Part shown: in pieces, positions 52,998-62,196 of the stretch
Position numbering within the stretch: position 1 is the stretch's first letter
Layout: every line of letters starts with the position of its first letter
The notes under the pieces: model-generated
Database searches by the model: none
Seen by the model: only the letters and a program-made list of their open reading frames with translations
What the model was told of the DNA's origin: nothing
Assembly: GCA_003963305.1 (NCBI GenBank)
Contig: RXJR01000013.1
Span: 20,892-84,891 of the forward strand
Origin: Candidatus Melainabacteria bacterium
Lineage (GTDB): Bacteria; Cyanobacteriota; Vampirovibrionia; Obscuribacterales; Obscuribacteraceae
Length of the DNA: 64,000 bases
Direction: 5' to 3'
Translations under genes and position numbers: made by a program

Positions 52998-55900
52998 ATG
53001 AGCTCAATGCTTCGCCAACATCACGTTAGAATCCAGGACCTGGTCAGCTATTTGCGAGGTTATGACCCGGCCAAGCCTCAGTCGGCAGAAGAATGGTCAA
53101 AGAAAGAGAGTGCTGGTTTCGAGCCAGGTATGTTGATATTTTGCCTGGAGCGCGTCTCGGCACCGTCTGGTCTGGCATTCGGCAAAAAGGAGACAGAAGG
53201 AGAGACTTATCGCGTCAAAGACTTGTGCGTTGTTGTTGGCAGAGACAACAACCGGTCCCTTGTCGTCAACATAACAGCCAGCGCCTTCGAACTGCGCTAC
53301 CTGGAAGTTTTGATGTTGGAAAAGGCTCGCAAAGCTATTCTGGACGGCAAAGATTTTCTCTATGTTGCTGTCAAACCGGCACAGGCGCTGGGTGATGCAA
53401 AACTGCGGGAAATCGAAGAGCTGGGCGCCATGTACGCTCAGGGTGGTTCTCGACGCAGCCTGGTTGTCGATGCTTCCGGTCCCCAGGAGCCGGCCGTAGC
53501 ATTGCTGGCAGCACTCGGAGTCAAACTCAGCATTGGCGGCATCGCCAAACAAGTGCTCGATATCGGTTCAATCTGTCATATGCTCTTCACGCCGGAGGGT
53601 CGGCAGGAAGACAAAAACAAATCGATTGTGAAAAGCTGCTTCACGCCGATTCCAAACAATGAGCCAATTGGAAAAAGTGGACAGACCTCGGCAGTATCGC
53701 CTCAACAGGCACCAGTAGCGCCACCACAGCAGCGCATCAGACCTGCTGCACCACCGCCACAGCAACCGGTCCAAGACTGGGGAGCTCCACCGAGCAGCGG
53801 CTGGGCGCAAGACATCCAGTCACCACCTGATACGGCAGCGACGGCGCCTTCGTTTGGATACGAACAGCCGGCCGAGCCACAGGCATTCGATTTCTCTCAA
53901 CCACCGCAACCGGCACCAGCTTTTGGTTACGAACAAGGAGCAGAGGCAACTCCTCCACCTAACGCAGGGTTCGGCTACGATCAGTCCACGCCGGGCTCTG
54001 AGCCAACGCCGTGGAATCAATCTGCCGGCAGTGCCGCTGCCGGTTTTGGACTATCGGGACTGAATCCGTTTGCGCCGCCCGACGAGTCTGAAACTGTTAA
54101 CAGACCTGAAACCCATGCCGATTTTGCCAGTCAATTCAAAGACGATTTAGACAAAGGATTCGCCAGCGACACGGCGGCTAAGTTAGATGACGGACAAGCC
54201 GGATCTGACAAATGGGCAATGGAACCGCCCACCGATTTCGCCATGGAAGCGCAGAAATTCTCGCCTCCACCCGATCTTCCATTCACCAGCCCGACTCAAA
54301 AGTATCAAGAAGATCAATTCCCACCATCGACAGTTTTCAATGAACAGCAATTCGGAAATGATCACTTCAAGACCCCTGATTTCGGAAGCCCGGTTAACCT
54401 GGGCCCGGTTAACGCCGATTTGAACGCCCCTCCGCAAGAAGCTTTCTCGTCATTCCCGCCCATTCCGCCTGCCAATCTGGCTTCTGATGATGTTTTTCAA
54501 CCGCCCTATGCAGGCGCCACTACCACTGGTGAATTCCAGTTACCCACAGAATTGACGGCGAAATTAGATCCACAGAATCAATTATTCCAAGCGCCGGAAG
54601 AATCCGCCGATAGCACCACAAGCGGTGCATCCAGCACAGCCAGCCAGAGTGCAGCGAAAGCGACCGCGCCCGATACCGCAGCCGCTCCTGCAGTGCCTGA
54701 AGTCAACTTCGGCTTTGATGCATTCAACCAACAGCCGCCTTCAGAATTCGTCGATTCGATGTTTGATGCTACCAGTGGTGCATTCGAAAAAACATCGAGA
54801 GCGATGAGCTTCGATGAAGAGATCGAACAACAAGCGGCAGCCGAAGCAGCCACACCTCCTGCACCAAGCAAATCATCGACCAATCTTCCAGCTCAGAATT
54901 GGTCCTTGCCGACCGAAGAGTGGGCACAGGCTACGCCATCTACAGACTGGGGCATCGACCAGGCTTCAAGTAAACCGGCAGACGAGCAGGCGTGGACTCG
55001 CGAGCCCGAGAGCAGCGGCTGGGCACCTGAACCAGGCGCTCCCGGGTGGGCGCCAGAGCCAGGACCAGAAGCGGGTGCGCCTGAGCCAAGCGGAGCTCCG
55101 GCATGGAGTTTCGAAGGAGCAGCTCAAGCACCGGCCTGGACGCCTCAAAACCCCGAACCTGAGGTCAAAACTTCAGCATCCTGGGTACCGTCAGCTCAGC
55201 CGGCCGAGACAGCAACTCCAGTCACACCATCAGCTGCGCAAGTCGAAGAAGATGATGAAGACGAAGACACTGCAGATGGAGCACCGTCACTATTTGACAG
55301 ACTGAACCAGCAGCTTCAGAAGGGCTCCATCTCCGAAATTGAGCCACCACCTGTAGTGCCAGTGTTGCCCGGCAGCGCAGCCGAACAAGCTGCCGCCGTG
55401 CCGGAAGCAAGTACGCAAGAACCTGCAAAATCGCTTGTTTCAGGACTCAGCCCCGAAACGATTGCAGCCGCGTCAGAAGCAGTGCCGACAAGCTCAGAGT
55501 ACGCAAGCACACCGCTGCCTCCTTCGCCGACTGAGCAGAAAGAACAAAAAGTAGAACAGAATCCACCGCCTCTCGGTGTGAGCAAGAAGAATGCTCCTTT
55601 GATTTTAGACTGGCCTTCGTCAGCCGAAAACTTCGGAGCGGGAGACACGGCCGACAATCTGCCCTCGGTGCCGGCAGCCGGCATCGCCTCGCCCGGTCCA
55701 CTTGCCGGTGGCGAATCTGCAACACAGCCTTCGGAAGCAGCAGCAGTTCCTGCAAAAGCTGAAGCAGCGGCAGGCGTCGGCGACACAGAAGCGAGCGGCG
55801 GTATTAAACACCTCGCTGAAGCTCTCTCTGGTCTGATGGATAGCGAAGAGCCTCGTCCGATGTCGCCTTTCGCCAACATGCAACTGCCGGCGGCCGAGCC

Positions 55901-57614
55901 CCCTGCACCACCTGTAGTGCAAGAGACAGCAGACACAACAGCAGCAGAATGGCAGCCCTCTCCAGAAGCAGCGCCAGAACTGCAGAGCGCGCCTATCGCG
56001 CCATTCGCTGAAGGCGAACCACTCCTGTCTGCCGATACAATTGCACAGCCTGAACCTATTGCTCAGGCTGCACCAGCACAGCCCGTCGAAGCGGTCACAG
56101 CAGCCGAACCAGTCACGCCAGAAGCAGCACAAGCGCCTGCCGCAGTAGTCGAGCCCGTTGCACCACCTGAACCTGCGCCCGAAGAAGAGGTAGAAGAAGA
56201 GGAAGAGATGAGCCCGAGCGCCGTACTCGCGGCCAAGGGATTCCAGGAACCTCGCCTTGTCATGAACGAAATGGCGAGCCTGATGAGCAAGCTGGAACAG
56301 CAAGTTCAAAAAGCCGCCAAACGCTTGAACAGTCGCGCCGAAGAGATAAAACAGAGACTGCTCGCGCAAGTCGACAGCCTTGTCGCCGACTGCACCCAGA
56401 TCGAGAAAGAAAGCCAGCGATCCACAACCAACTTATCGCAGCGATTGATCAAACAGCTTGACGACGTTTGCGAAGAATCCCGATTGAAGGTCTCGGATGT
56501 AGCTGCGAATGGACGCTACACGATCAAGCAGCTGCTCACCTCAAATCAAACCAATGTCGATGAGACGAAGAACACACTTTACGAGTCTCTGCGAGAAGCC
56601 TGCAAGCAATTTAGAATCGAAACTGAAGCGCTGGCACGCACAGCTGAAAACGATCTCAATGACCTGGTCAACGCACGCACAGAGGAATTGAACAATCTCG
56701 TCAAAGAGATGAATGCGAACCTCGATCAGACAAACAGTAATTACATCGAAAAACTGAATGCCCGCTTTGAACGTTTCAAAGAAAGAATGTCAGACGAGGC
56801 CAGCTCCGTTATTCGCTCGCTAGAACGCAACGTGCGTTCAATGGTCGAAGAGATAGACGGCAGCTGGGATAGAGCCTCAGACAAACTGAAGACGAGCAAG
56901 AGCGATTTCGAACAAACCATTCAACACTCTGTCAAAACAGCTGAGCTGAACTTATCCCAGAGCACACGTCTGATTCTAACCAACGCGCTGATACCGAAAC
57001 TGCGCGAGAGACAGCAAGTGCTGCGTCTGACGGCTGTCGATCTGAGCAAGCGCTTCAGTGACGAATCCGAGAGACAGGTGAGCGGGCAGATTCTCGGGCT
57101 GGAAGCAAGCTTAGGAGCGGCTCGCCAGCAGCTGCAAACGCTTGTCGATGACTGCATGTCCAGCATCGACTCGGTCGGTCGCGGGCAACAAGCTGGTCTG
57201 GAAGATATTTTCAAAGAAACGAGCGCCCATGCCGAACGTGCTACAACTGAAGTGACTGAATTCCTCAGCAAAATCGAAACTCAAATCAACGAGAACGAGC
57301 AAACATGCAAACGACTGGCAGAACAGTCAAGCATCGACAATGATCCTGCACTCTCAGCCGAGCGCAACGAAGCCATACAACGCGTACAGCAGCTGAGACA
57401 GCAGGCTAATTCAGAGCTGAGCAACGCCATCGATGAAGGCTGCGCAAAATTAGAGAGCCTCTCCAACTCAATCCAGAACGAAGTCACTGCCATGCGGATC
57501 GAGCAGACTCAAGCAGTGCGTGACGCAGCAGAAAATGGTCTGACAAGAGTGCGAGATGCCATCCAGGAAGCATTTAGCGCGATCCAGGCAGCCCGCGAAA
57601 AATATATGGAATAG
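52998..57614 (+). CDS. Giant protein 3: novel N-terminal domain, long disordered region, C-terminal coiled coil
   Basis: 1538 aa. Residues 1 to about 215 form a globular alpha/beta domain I do not recognise ('VSYLRGYDPAKPQSAEEWSKKES', 'PGMLIFCLERVSAPSGLAFGKK', 'KDLCVVVGRDNNRSLVVNITASAFELRYLEVLMLEKAR'). About 216-1060 is Pro/Ala/Glu/Gln-rich and disordered, with FGYEQ/FGYDQ repeats and GWAPEP repeats, ending in an acidic run (EEEVEEEEE). About 1070-1538 is a long coiled coil ('LMSKLEQQVQKAAKRLNSRAEEIKQRLLAQVDSLVADC...') like the two upstream proteins. The operon therefore makes three coiled-coil partners, this one carrying a head domain on a long tether. No signal peptide. Confidence 0.78.
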   Translation: MSSMLRQHHVRIQDLVSYLRGYDPAKPQSAEEWSKKESAGFEPGMLIFCLERVSAPSGLAFGKKETEGETYRVKDLCVVVGRDNNRSLVVNITASAFELRYLEVLMLEKARKAILDGKDFLYVAVKPAQALGDAKLREIEELGAMYAQGGSRRSLVVDASGPQEPAVALLAALGVKLSIGGIAKQVLDIGSICHMLFTPEGRQEDKNKSIVKSCFTPIPNNEPIGKSGQTSAVSPQQAPVAPPQQRIRPAAPPPQQPVQDWGAPPSSGWAQDIQSPPDTAATAPSFGYEQPAEPQAFDFSQPPQPAPAFGYEQGAEATPPPNAGFGYDQSTPGSEPTPWNQSAGSAAAGFGLSGLNPFAPPDESETVNRPETHADFASQFKDDLDKGFASDTAAKLDDGQAGSDKWAMEPPTDFAMEAQKFSPPPDLPFTSPTQKYQEDQFPPSTVFNEQQFGNDHFKTPDFGSPVNLGPVNADLNAPPQEAFSSFPPIPPANLASDDVFQPPYAGATTTGEFQLPTELTAKLDPQNQLFQAPEESADSTTSGASSTASQSAAKATAPDTAAAPAVPEVNFGFDAFNQQPPSEFVDSMFDATSGAFEKTSRAMSFDEEIEQQAAAEAATPPAPSKSSTNLPAQNWSLPTEEWAQATPSTDWGIDQASSKPADEQAWTREPESSGWAPEPGAPGWAPEPGPEAGAPEPSGAPAWSFEGAAQAPAWTPQNPEPEVKTSASWVPSAQPAETATPVTPSAAQVEEDDEDEDTADGAPSLFDRLNQQLQKGSISEIEPPPVVPVLPGSAAEQAAAVPEASTQEPAKSLVSGLSPETIAAASEAVPTSSEYASTPLPPSPTEQKEQKVEQNPPPLGVSKKNAPLILDWPSSAENFGAGDTADNLPSVPAAGIASPGPLAGGESATQPSEAAAVPAKAEAAAGVGDTEASGGIKHLAEALSGLMDSEEPRPMSPFANMQLPAAEPPAPPVVQETADTTAAEWQPSPEAAPELQSAPIAPFAEGEPLLSADTIAQPEPIAQAAPAQPVEAVTAAEPVTPEAAQAPAAVVEPVAPPEPAPEEEVEEEEEMSPSAVLAAKGFQEPRLVMNEMASLMSKLEQQVQKAAKRLNSRAEEIKQRLLAQVDSLVADCTQIEKESQRSTTNLSQRLIKQLDDVCEESRLKVSDVAANGRYTIKQLLTSNQTNVDETKNTLYESLREACKQFRIETEALARTAENDLNDLVNARTEELNNLVKEMNANLDQTNSNYIEKLNARFERFKERMSDEASSVIRSLERNVRSMVEEIDGSWDRASDKLKTSKSDFEQTIQHSVKTAELNLSQSTRLILTNALIPKLRERQQVLRLTAVDLSKRFSDESERQVSGQILGLEASLGAARQQLQTLVDDCMSSIDSVGRGQQAGLEDIFKETSAHAERATTEVTEFLSKIETQINENEQTCKRLAEQSSIDNDPALSAERNEAIQRVQQLRQQANSELSNAIDEGCAKLESLSNSIQNEVTAMRIEQTQAVRDAAENGLTRVRDAIQEAFSAIQAAREKYME

Positions 57615-57780
57615 CCGTCGCGAAAATTTTATGTGACGCTAGCGGCCCACACCGGTAGCGCCTGAAAATGGCGATACCCAAAGCCATTCTTGTTCTCGCC
57701 AATTCGGAAGCGACTCGAAATCAGGCGAGCCGCTCTGACGCGGAGTTTAGATTTCAAGAATTAACGGGCATAGGGTAGAA

Positions 57781-57787
57781 AAGGAGG
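57781..57787 (+). promoter_or_regulatory. Strong Shine-Dalgarno-like site without an in-frame start
   Basis: AAGGAGG at 57781-57787 is the best ribosome-binding sequence in the area. The codons at normal distance in the downstream gene's frame (TAT, TGT, CAA) are not starts; a TTG at 57791 lies in another frame. This suggests a frameshift between here and the gene, a sequence error, or a decoy. Confidence 0.35.
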
Positions 57788-57878
57788 TTATTGTCAAGAA
57801 CAGACATGGGTCTGGACCGTCCAGACCGGACGCCAAAATATCGAGGACCGTATCCTGGACGTATATCCCGATCATCAA

Positions 57879-58541
57879 GTGCCTCCACCGCTTCCGCAAT
57901 TCGCGCAGGAGCGTACTGGGCTCGATTACGACGCCGAGCAGGAGGAGATTTACCTTTACCACGGAACCAATTGCTATCGCCGATGGGAAATCAATCGCTC
58001 CGGGGCGATCGAGCCAGGGCGGAGCAATTACAGCTTTTTCTGTGCTCGACCCGCCGACGCTTATCGCTATGCCCGAGCGGCATCTATGCGTGACATGACA
58101 CCAGGCGCAGTCAATTCGCTGATCTGTGAACCAGTCGTACTGAAAGTACGCTTCAACACTAGAACCTGGCTACAAGTCGACTTTATTCAGGAAATAGGTT
58201 TTGTCGAAGATGAAGAGAACGCCGCTCCATCTCTTGGATTATCTATTGCAGTGCTCGGACCGGTTCAGTTTGCCTCTATCGTAGACATACTGCACTGCAG
58301 TCATGGCAGACGATTGGGTTGCGCTTCCGAGTCGATCAGAACGTTCGATGATGGCACACTGATGCAGGGAATACGGCAACTCCGAGAGAAACTCTGCAAG
58401 AAAAGAGCCGACGCCTGGGTGCTCAAAAGACTGGGAATCTTTACCCAGACCGTGGGTACCAAGCTTCTGGGAGGCGAAATGCCCGAACTCACCCTTGAAG
58501 ATAACTTGCGCAGATTGAGACAGAGCCAGGTGCGCGCTTAG
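57879..58541 (+). CDS. Possible ADP-ribosyltransferase-fold protein
   Basis: 220 aa from a GTG at 57879 with no obvious ribosome-binding site. The frame is open upstream and reads plausibly as protein ('NIEDRILDVYPDHQVPPPLPQF'), so the real start may lie near the AAGGAGG at 57781 with a frameshift. The N-terminal 'EEIYLYHGTNCYRRWEINRSGAIEPG' followed by 'YSFFCARPADAYRYA' resembles the NAD-binding YHGT...SF...A..YA pattern of PARP- and DarT-like ADP-ribosyltransferases. The rest is not recognised. It lies 264 bp after the coiled-coil operon and 23 bp before a secreted protein gene. The fold assignment is tentative; a generic NAD-binding or RNA 2'-phosphotransferase-like fold is an alternative. 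Confidence 0.55.
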   Translation: MPPPLPQFAQERTGLDYDAEQEEIYLYHGTNCYRRWEINRSGAIEPGRSNYSFFCARPADAYRYARAASMRDMTPGAVNSLICEPVVLKVRFNTRTWLQVDFIQEIGFVEDEENAAPSLGLSIAVLGPVQFASIVDILHCSHGRRLGCASESIRTFDDGTLMQGIRQLREKLCKKRADAWVLKRLGIFTQTVGTKLLGGEMPELTLEDNLRRLRQSQVRA

Positions 58542-58564
58542 TATCAATCGAGGATCATTGTGCC

Positions 58565-59335
58565 ATGCCGGCAAAGCAGCTGAAGATGTCGCTACTGCTC
58601 GCTTTTCTGGCCCAGTCGGCAGTTTTGCTGCCTCTGCCTGCGGTCGGACAATCGATGAACATGCAGCAAATGGAAAGCGAACTCAATAGACTAGATCCGA
58701 CACCATCGCTGCCGGTCGTACCACCAAATACGGTGCAAGGACAAAGTCAGGGACAGTTTCCCTATCCATCGCAACCACAATACTCTTACGCGCCCCAACC
58801 GCAAACACAATCAGGCTATAGCTTTCCAGGTCAGCCGCTGGTCGGTTATCCAACCACCCAGGCACCGCTTCAGAACACGCAAGCCCAGACACCTTTTTCT
58901 CCTCTGCGTGCCTTGTTTGCGGGCGAACAGAAGCCCACGCCGCCACCACGGCCGGTTAGTCCATTGCAGTATGTAATGCAGCAATTCCTTGGCTCGGGAT
59001 CAAGCAGCGGCAGCGGAGGCTCGGGCAACGATCAGCAAAAGCTCTACAACGCTCAACAGTATCTGCAGACCGCCAACAATCAGGCTTCGAAAGCCTATTA
59101 TGCCTGCCAGAGGGCCAGTTACGGCTCTGACAAATATGCCAGGAAGCAAGCGGCAGAGGAGGCTTATTACGCTGCTCAAGCAGCTCACTATGCAGCCGAA
59201 AGCGCAACGTCGGCCGCGGCAGGTGGATCATCAGCGGCACAAGATGCAGCTGCACAGGCAAGAGATGCGGCAGACCGTGCACAAGCATCAGCAGACCAGG
59301 CCAGCTCGAATGCGAACAACGGCGGCGGCTGGTAG
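58565..59335 (+). CDS. Secreted Pro/Gln-rich and Ala-rich protein
   Basis: 256 aa. Signal peptide at the N-terminus ('KMSLLLAFLAQSAVLLPLPAVGQ', cleavage near residue 29). The middle (about 40-135) is Pro/Gln/Tyr/Ser-rich and disordered; the C-terminal about 110 residues are Ala/Gln/Tyr-rich and helical ('QQYLQTANNQASKAYYACQRASYG', 'AAEEAYYAAQAAHYAAESATSAAAGGSSAAQDAAAQARDAADRAQASADQASSN'), an alanine coiled-coil or fibrous segment. No enzyme motif. Probably an envelope or extracellular structural component; convergent with the receptor kinase gene. Confidence 0.7.
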   Translation: MPAKQLKMSLLLAFLAQSAVLLPLPAVGQSMNMQQMESELNRLDPTPSLPVVPPNTVQGQSQGQFPYPSQPQYSYAPQPQTQSGYSFPGQPLVGYPTTQAPLQNTQAQTPFSPLRALFAGEQKPTPPPRPVSPLQYVMQQFLGSGSSSGSGGSGNDQQKLYNAQQYLQTANNQASKAYYACQRASYGSDKYARKQAAEEAYYAAQAAHYAAESATSAAAGGSSAAQDAAAQARDAADRAQASADQASSNANNGGGW

Positions 59336-59401
59336 TCGCCTCAGTGTGTACACCTCAGGTATTCGCCTATCAATGGACTCCGAAACCAGACTTCTCGAAT
59401 T

Positions 59402-61741
59402 TTAGAATCCGTACGAACTGTAAGCGCGACGATGACGAATCGGGGGTGGCGCTGAAGAACTGGATTTGGTGCTGCTGCTGTGACTGGATGGACTGCGTCG
59501 CACGCGGGGATGATGAGCATGAGAAGCTGTGGTGGCAGAGGCAGTCACTGGTGGCGTATTTGGTGCAGGCTCCGGATTTGGTTTCTCTGCCTTTGCAGGA
59601 GCAGTTTCAGCTGATGGATTTTCCGGCTTGGTAGGCGCCGACGTGGTAACCGCGGGTCGCTCATTCTTCGGTGGCGCAGCGATGGCAGTAGCCGGAGGCT
59701 TCTCTTGCACAGGAGTTCCAGCTGACTTAGGCACAGACTCACCTTTGATCGCCGCGGCAGTCGAGCCAGGCAGATTGGCGCTGAGGAAAGTCTGAATTTC
59801 GCCTACTTGCGGATTGTCTACACTCAGTGCAGACTTTTTGATGTTCAGAGCAGTACGTCCATACTTATCGGCTTCCTTTGGATGCCCGCCTTCGTGCAAA
59901 ACTTGAGCCAATTGAAAATTCAAGTTAGCGAGCGTCAGATCATTTTTACCAGCGGCGTGATCCTGGATTGGAATAGCTCTGCGCAACGCGCTCTCGGCAA
60001 GAGTTAGCTTGTCTAATTTGCGGTAGACGAACGACAATTCCATCAAAATCGGAACGATTTCACGACTGTTCAAGCCAGAACCTCTCTCAGTTACATCAAG
60101 AGCTTCTTCAAATTCAATTTTCGCATCATCATATTTCTTGTTTTTGAACGACTCTTTCCCTGACATGAACGCGGCTTGAGCATTAGCATCAGGCAGGTTG
60201 GCCGTCACTTGATCGGCAGAGCCGGCTCCCGCCGTTCCAGTCTGACTGCCGGCTGAACCGCCCTGAGAATTCTTGAACATCAAAAAGCCGATCACGCCAA
60301 TCACCACTACAGACACAGCAGCAATAGCGATCAACATTACTTTATTACCGTCAGCCATTCGCTTTCGCAAGTGCGAAGAGGCACCGTGCTTGGTATCAGA
60401 AGCAGGGACTGAATGCGCAGAAGCAGAGCGCGAACTGGAACGCGGAGGAGGTGACGGAGCGGCACTTTCCTCGCGAGCGGCTACTTGAGACAGGGAAACA
60501 GGAGGCTCAGAGGGGCGAGGCTTAGCAGATCGCACACGTGAAGGATCGGATTCTGCCGCAGCCGCCGAAGCCACTGCCGGTGGTGCAGACTGAGCAGCGG
60601 GAGCATTAGCAACGGGCTTAGACCTGGGGGCATCGCCTGGCACAGGTAACGACGTCGAAGATGCAGTGGAAGCGGCGCTTCCGGCCGGCTGAGCAGCCGG
60701 CGAAGTTTCTCCATGGCGTTTCCATAACGGCATGGGTCCTTCTACAGTCGGTGTGGGAGCCGGGGCATTTTTACCTGAACGCTTATCTACGTACTTCTCG
60801 AGCGCTTCCTTGAACTCGTTCATGTTCTGATAGCGATCGGCTGGGTCTTTTGCCAGAGCCTTGAAAATGACAGCTTCCAGGTCCGGCGGAATATTCAACT
60901 CGGTATCGAATGGCGCAGGCGGTTCAGACACCTGTTTAAACAAAAGCTCGATGATGTCTTCGCCGGAGAAAACCGGTCGACCGGAAAGAGTGCGATACAT
61001 GACGCAGCCCATCGAATAAATATCAGACCGTGCGTCAGTCTCCTTCCCCCTGCACTGCTCCGGACTCATATAGGAGGGACTTCCATACACCTCGCCGGTT
61101 TTCGTGAGCTCACCGACGCCCTGGTTGAGTAGCTTGGCAATACCAAAGTCGACAATCTTGACGAAATCAGCCTGATCTCCAAAATTTACCAGCATGATAT
61201 TGCTGGGCTTAATGTCGCGGTGCAGAACCCCTTTCTGATGCGCGTGCGCCAGCCCGGCACAGGCTTGAATAAAGATATTGACCGCCCGATCGGGTTCGAC
61301 ATGGTGCTCGTTCTCGAGCACATCAGCCAGGCTTGTACCTTCCAGATAGTCCATAACCATGTACGGCTGACCCTCTCCGGTCAAGCCGAAATCATAGACA
61401 GTAAGAATGTTGGGCAGACTCAAGCAACTGGCAGCTTGCGCCTCCAGCTGAAAGCGCTTGAGCGTGTCCTTGCTCGAAATCATGTGCTTATGCAACATCT
61501 TTATGGCAACAATGCGATTCATCAGCTTGTGGCGAGCCTTATAAACCAGACCCATGCCACCGCCACCGATGACTTCCAGAATCTCATAGCGGTCGGCGAG
61601 CACTGTGCCCACCATCTGGTCTTCTTCGCCAATAGCCGTGAGCGGCGTGTTGTCGTCCGGGCAAACAGTTGTTTCCCAGTCAAACTCTTTCCCGCAGGTT
61701 ATGCAGGCTCTTTTGGTGCCTAGTTTGTCTTTTTGCTCCAC
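59402..61741 (-). CDS. Membrane Ser/Thr protein kinase with N-terminal Cys ribbon and extracytoplasmic TPR domain
   Basis: 779 aa; GTG start, immediately preceded by an in-frame stop, so this is the only possible 5' end. N-terminal ribbon C13xxC16...C27. Kinase domain about 52-310: Gly-rich loop 'VIGGGGMGLVYKA', catalytic K81, HRD 174-176 ('GVLHRDIKPSNIML'), DFG Asp D198, 'GSPSYMSPEQC' activation loop. A Pro/Ala/Ser-rich juxtamembrane stretch, one membrane helix (about 465-487, 'VMLIAIAAVSVVVIGVIGFLMF'), then extracytoplasmic TPRs ('FMSGKESFKNKKYDDAKIEFEEAL', 'ILMELSFVYRKLDKLTLAESALRRAI', 'LNFQLAQVLHEGGHPKEADKYG') and a Pro/Ala/Ser/Lys tail. A PknB-like sensor kinase whose TPR ectodomain probably binds a partner or ligand. 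Confidence 0.93.
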   Translation of the reverse strand: MEQKDKLGTKRACITCGKEFDWETTVCPDDNTPLTAIGEEDQMVGTVLADRYEILEVIGGGGMGLVYKARHKLMNRIVAIKMLHKHMISSKDTLKRFQLEAQAASCLSLPNILTVYDFGLTGEGQPYMVMDYLEGTSLADVLENEHHVEPDRAVNIFIQACAGLAHAHQKGVLHRDIKPSNIMLVNFGDQADFVKIVDFGIAKLLNQGVGELTKTGEVYGSPSYMSPEQCRGKETDARSDIYSMGCVMYRTLSGRPVFSGEDIIELLFKQVSEPPAPFDTELNIPPDLEAVIFKALAKDPADRYQNMNEFKEALEKYVDKRSGKNAPAPTPTVEGPMPLWKRHGETSPAAQPAGSAASTASSTSLPVPGDAPRSKPVANAPAAQSAPPAVASAAAAESDPSRVRSAKPRPSEPPVSLSQVAAREESAAPSPPPRSSSRSASAHSVPASDTKHGASSHLRKRMADGNKVMLIAIAAVSVVVIGVIGFLMFKNSQGGSAGSQTGTAGAGSADQVTANLPDANAQAAFMSGKESFKNKKYDDAKIEFEEALDVTERGSGLNSREIVPILMELSFVYRKLDKLTLAESALRRAIPIQDHAAGKNDLTLANLNFQLAQVLHEGGHPKEADKYGRTALNIKKSALSVDNPQVGEIQTFLSANLPGSTAAAIKGESVPKSAGTPVQEKPPATAIAAPPKNERPAVTTSAPTKPENPSAETAPAKAEKPNPEPAPNTPPVTASATTASHAHHPRVRRSPSSHSSSTKSSSSAPPPIRHRRAYSSYGF

Positions 61742-62196
61742 GATTTAGTCCAGCGGTGCGGTCGTGAGACTGGCAGTCAATCATTCACTTACGACGGCAT
61801 TCCATTCATTGATAGATCATTTACCCGCTCTCGCATCTCTTTTAGCTTAGCGCTTCGGATAATTGTTCGCTTTCACCCTCCCATATTTCGCGTCTGGATG
61901 GCAATTATGTCGATTTGGAGAGCTGAGCCGACCCATCATGGACGGTTCACTTATTGATTCCCGGAACTGGACAAATGCCTGTGCCTGATGAGTGACTGAT
62001 ATTCTTCAAAGTCTCAAAAAGCGCTGCCGGAGTTCACTCCTGCACCTTCAAGAGGGCTGGCAATCTCTACCGTCAGGGCGCACGGATTGACGCGATTCAT
62101 CCGTATTCGCTGAAAGTGACTCAGGGTTTTTACGGATTAAATGTCAGCCTTCTCCAGTTTCAATGATGAAAGCATCGCTTGCCATTTGGAGGGTCT
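61742..62196. other. 455-bp interval between the kinase and PQQ-propeller genes
   Basis: Divergent arrangement, so it must hold two promoters. No convincing open reading frame (the 74-codon frame at 61733 lacks a ribosome-binding site and family resemblance), repeat or hairpin is visible. Confidence 0.4.

Noticed and set aside
55620..56369. 249-codon minus-strand open frame
   Set aside because: Mirror of the Pro/Ala-rich disordered region of the coiled-coil protein; composed mainly of Cys, Arg, Trp and Phe, typical of an antisense shadow.
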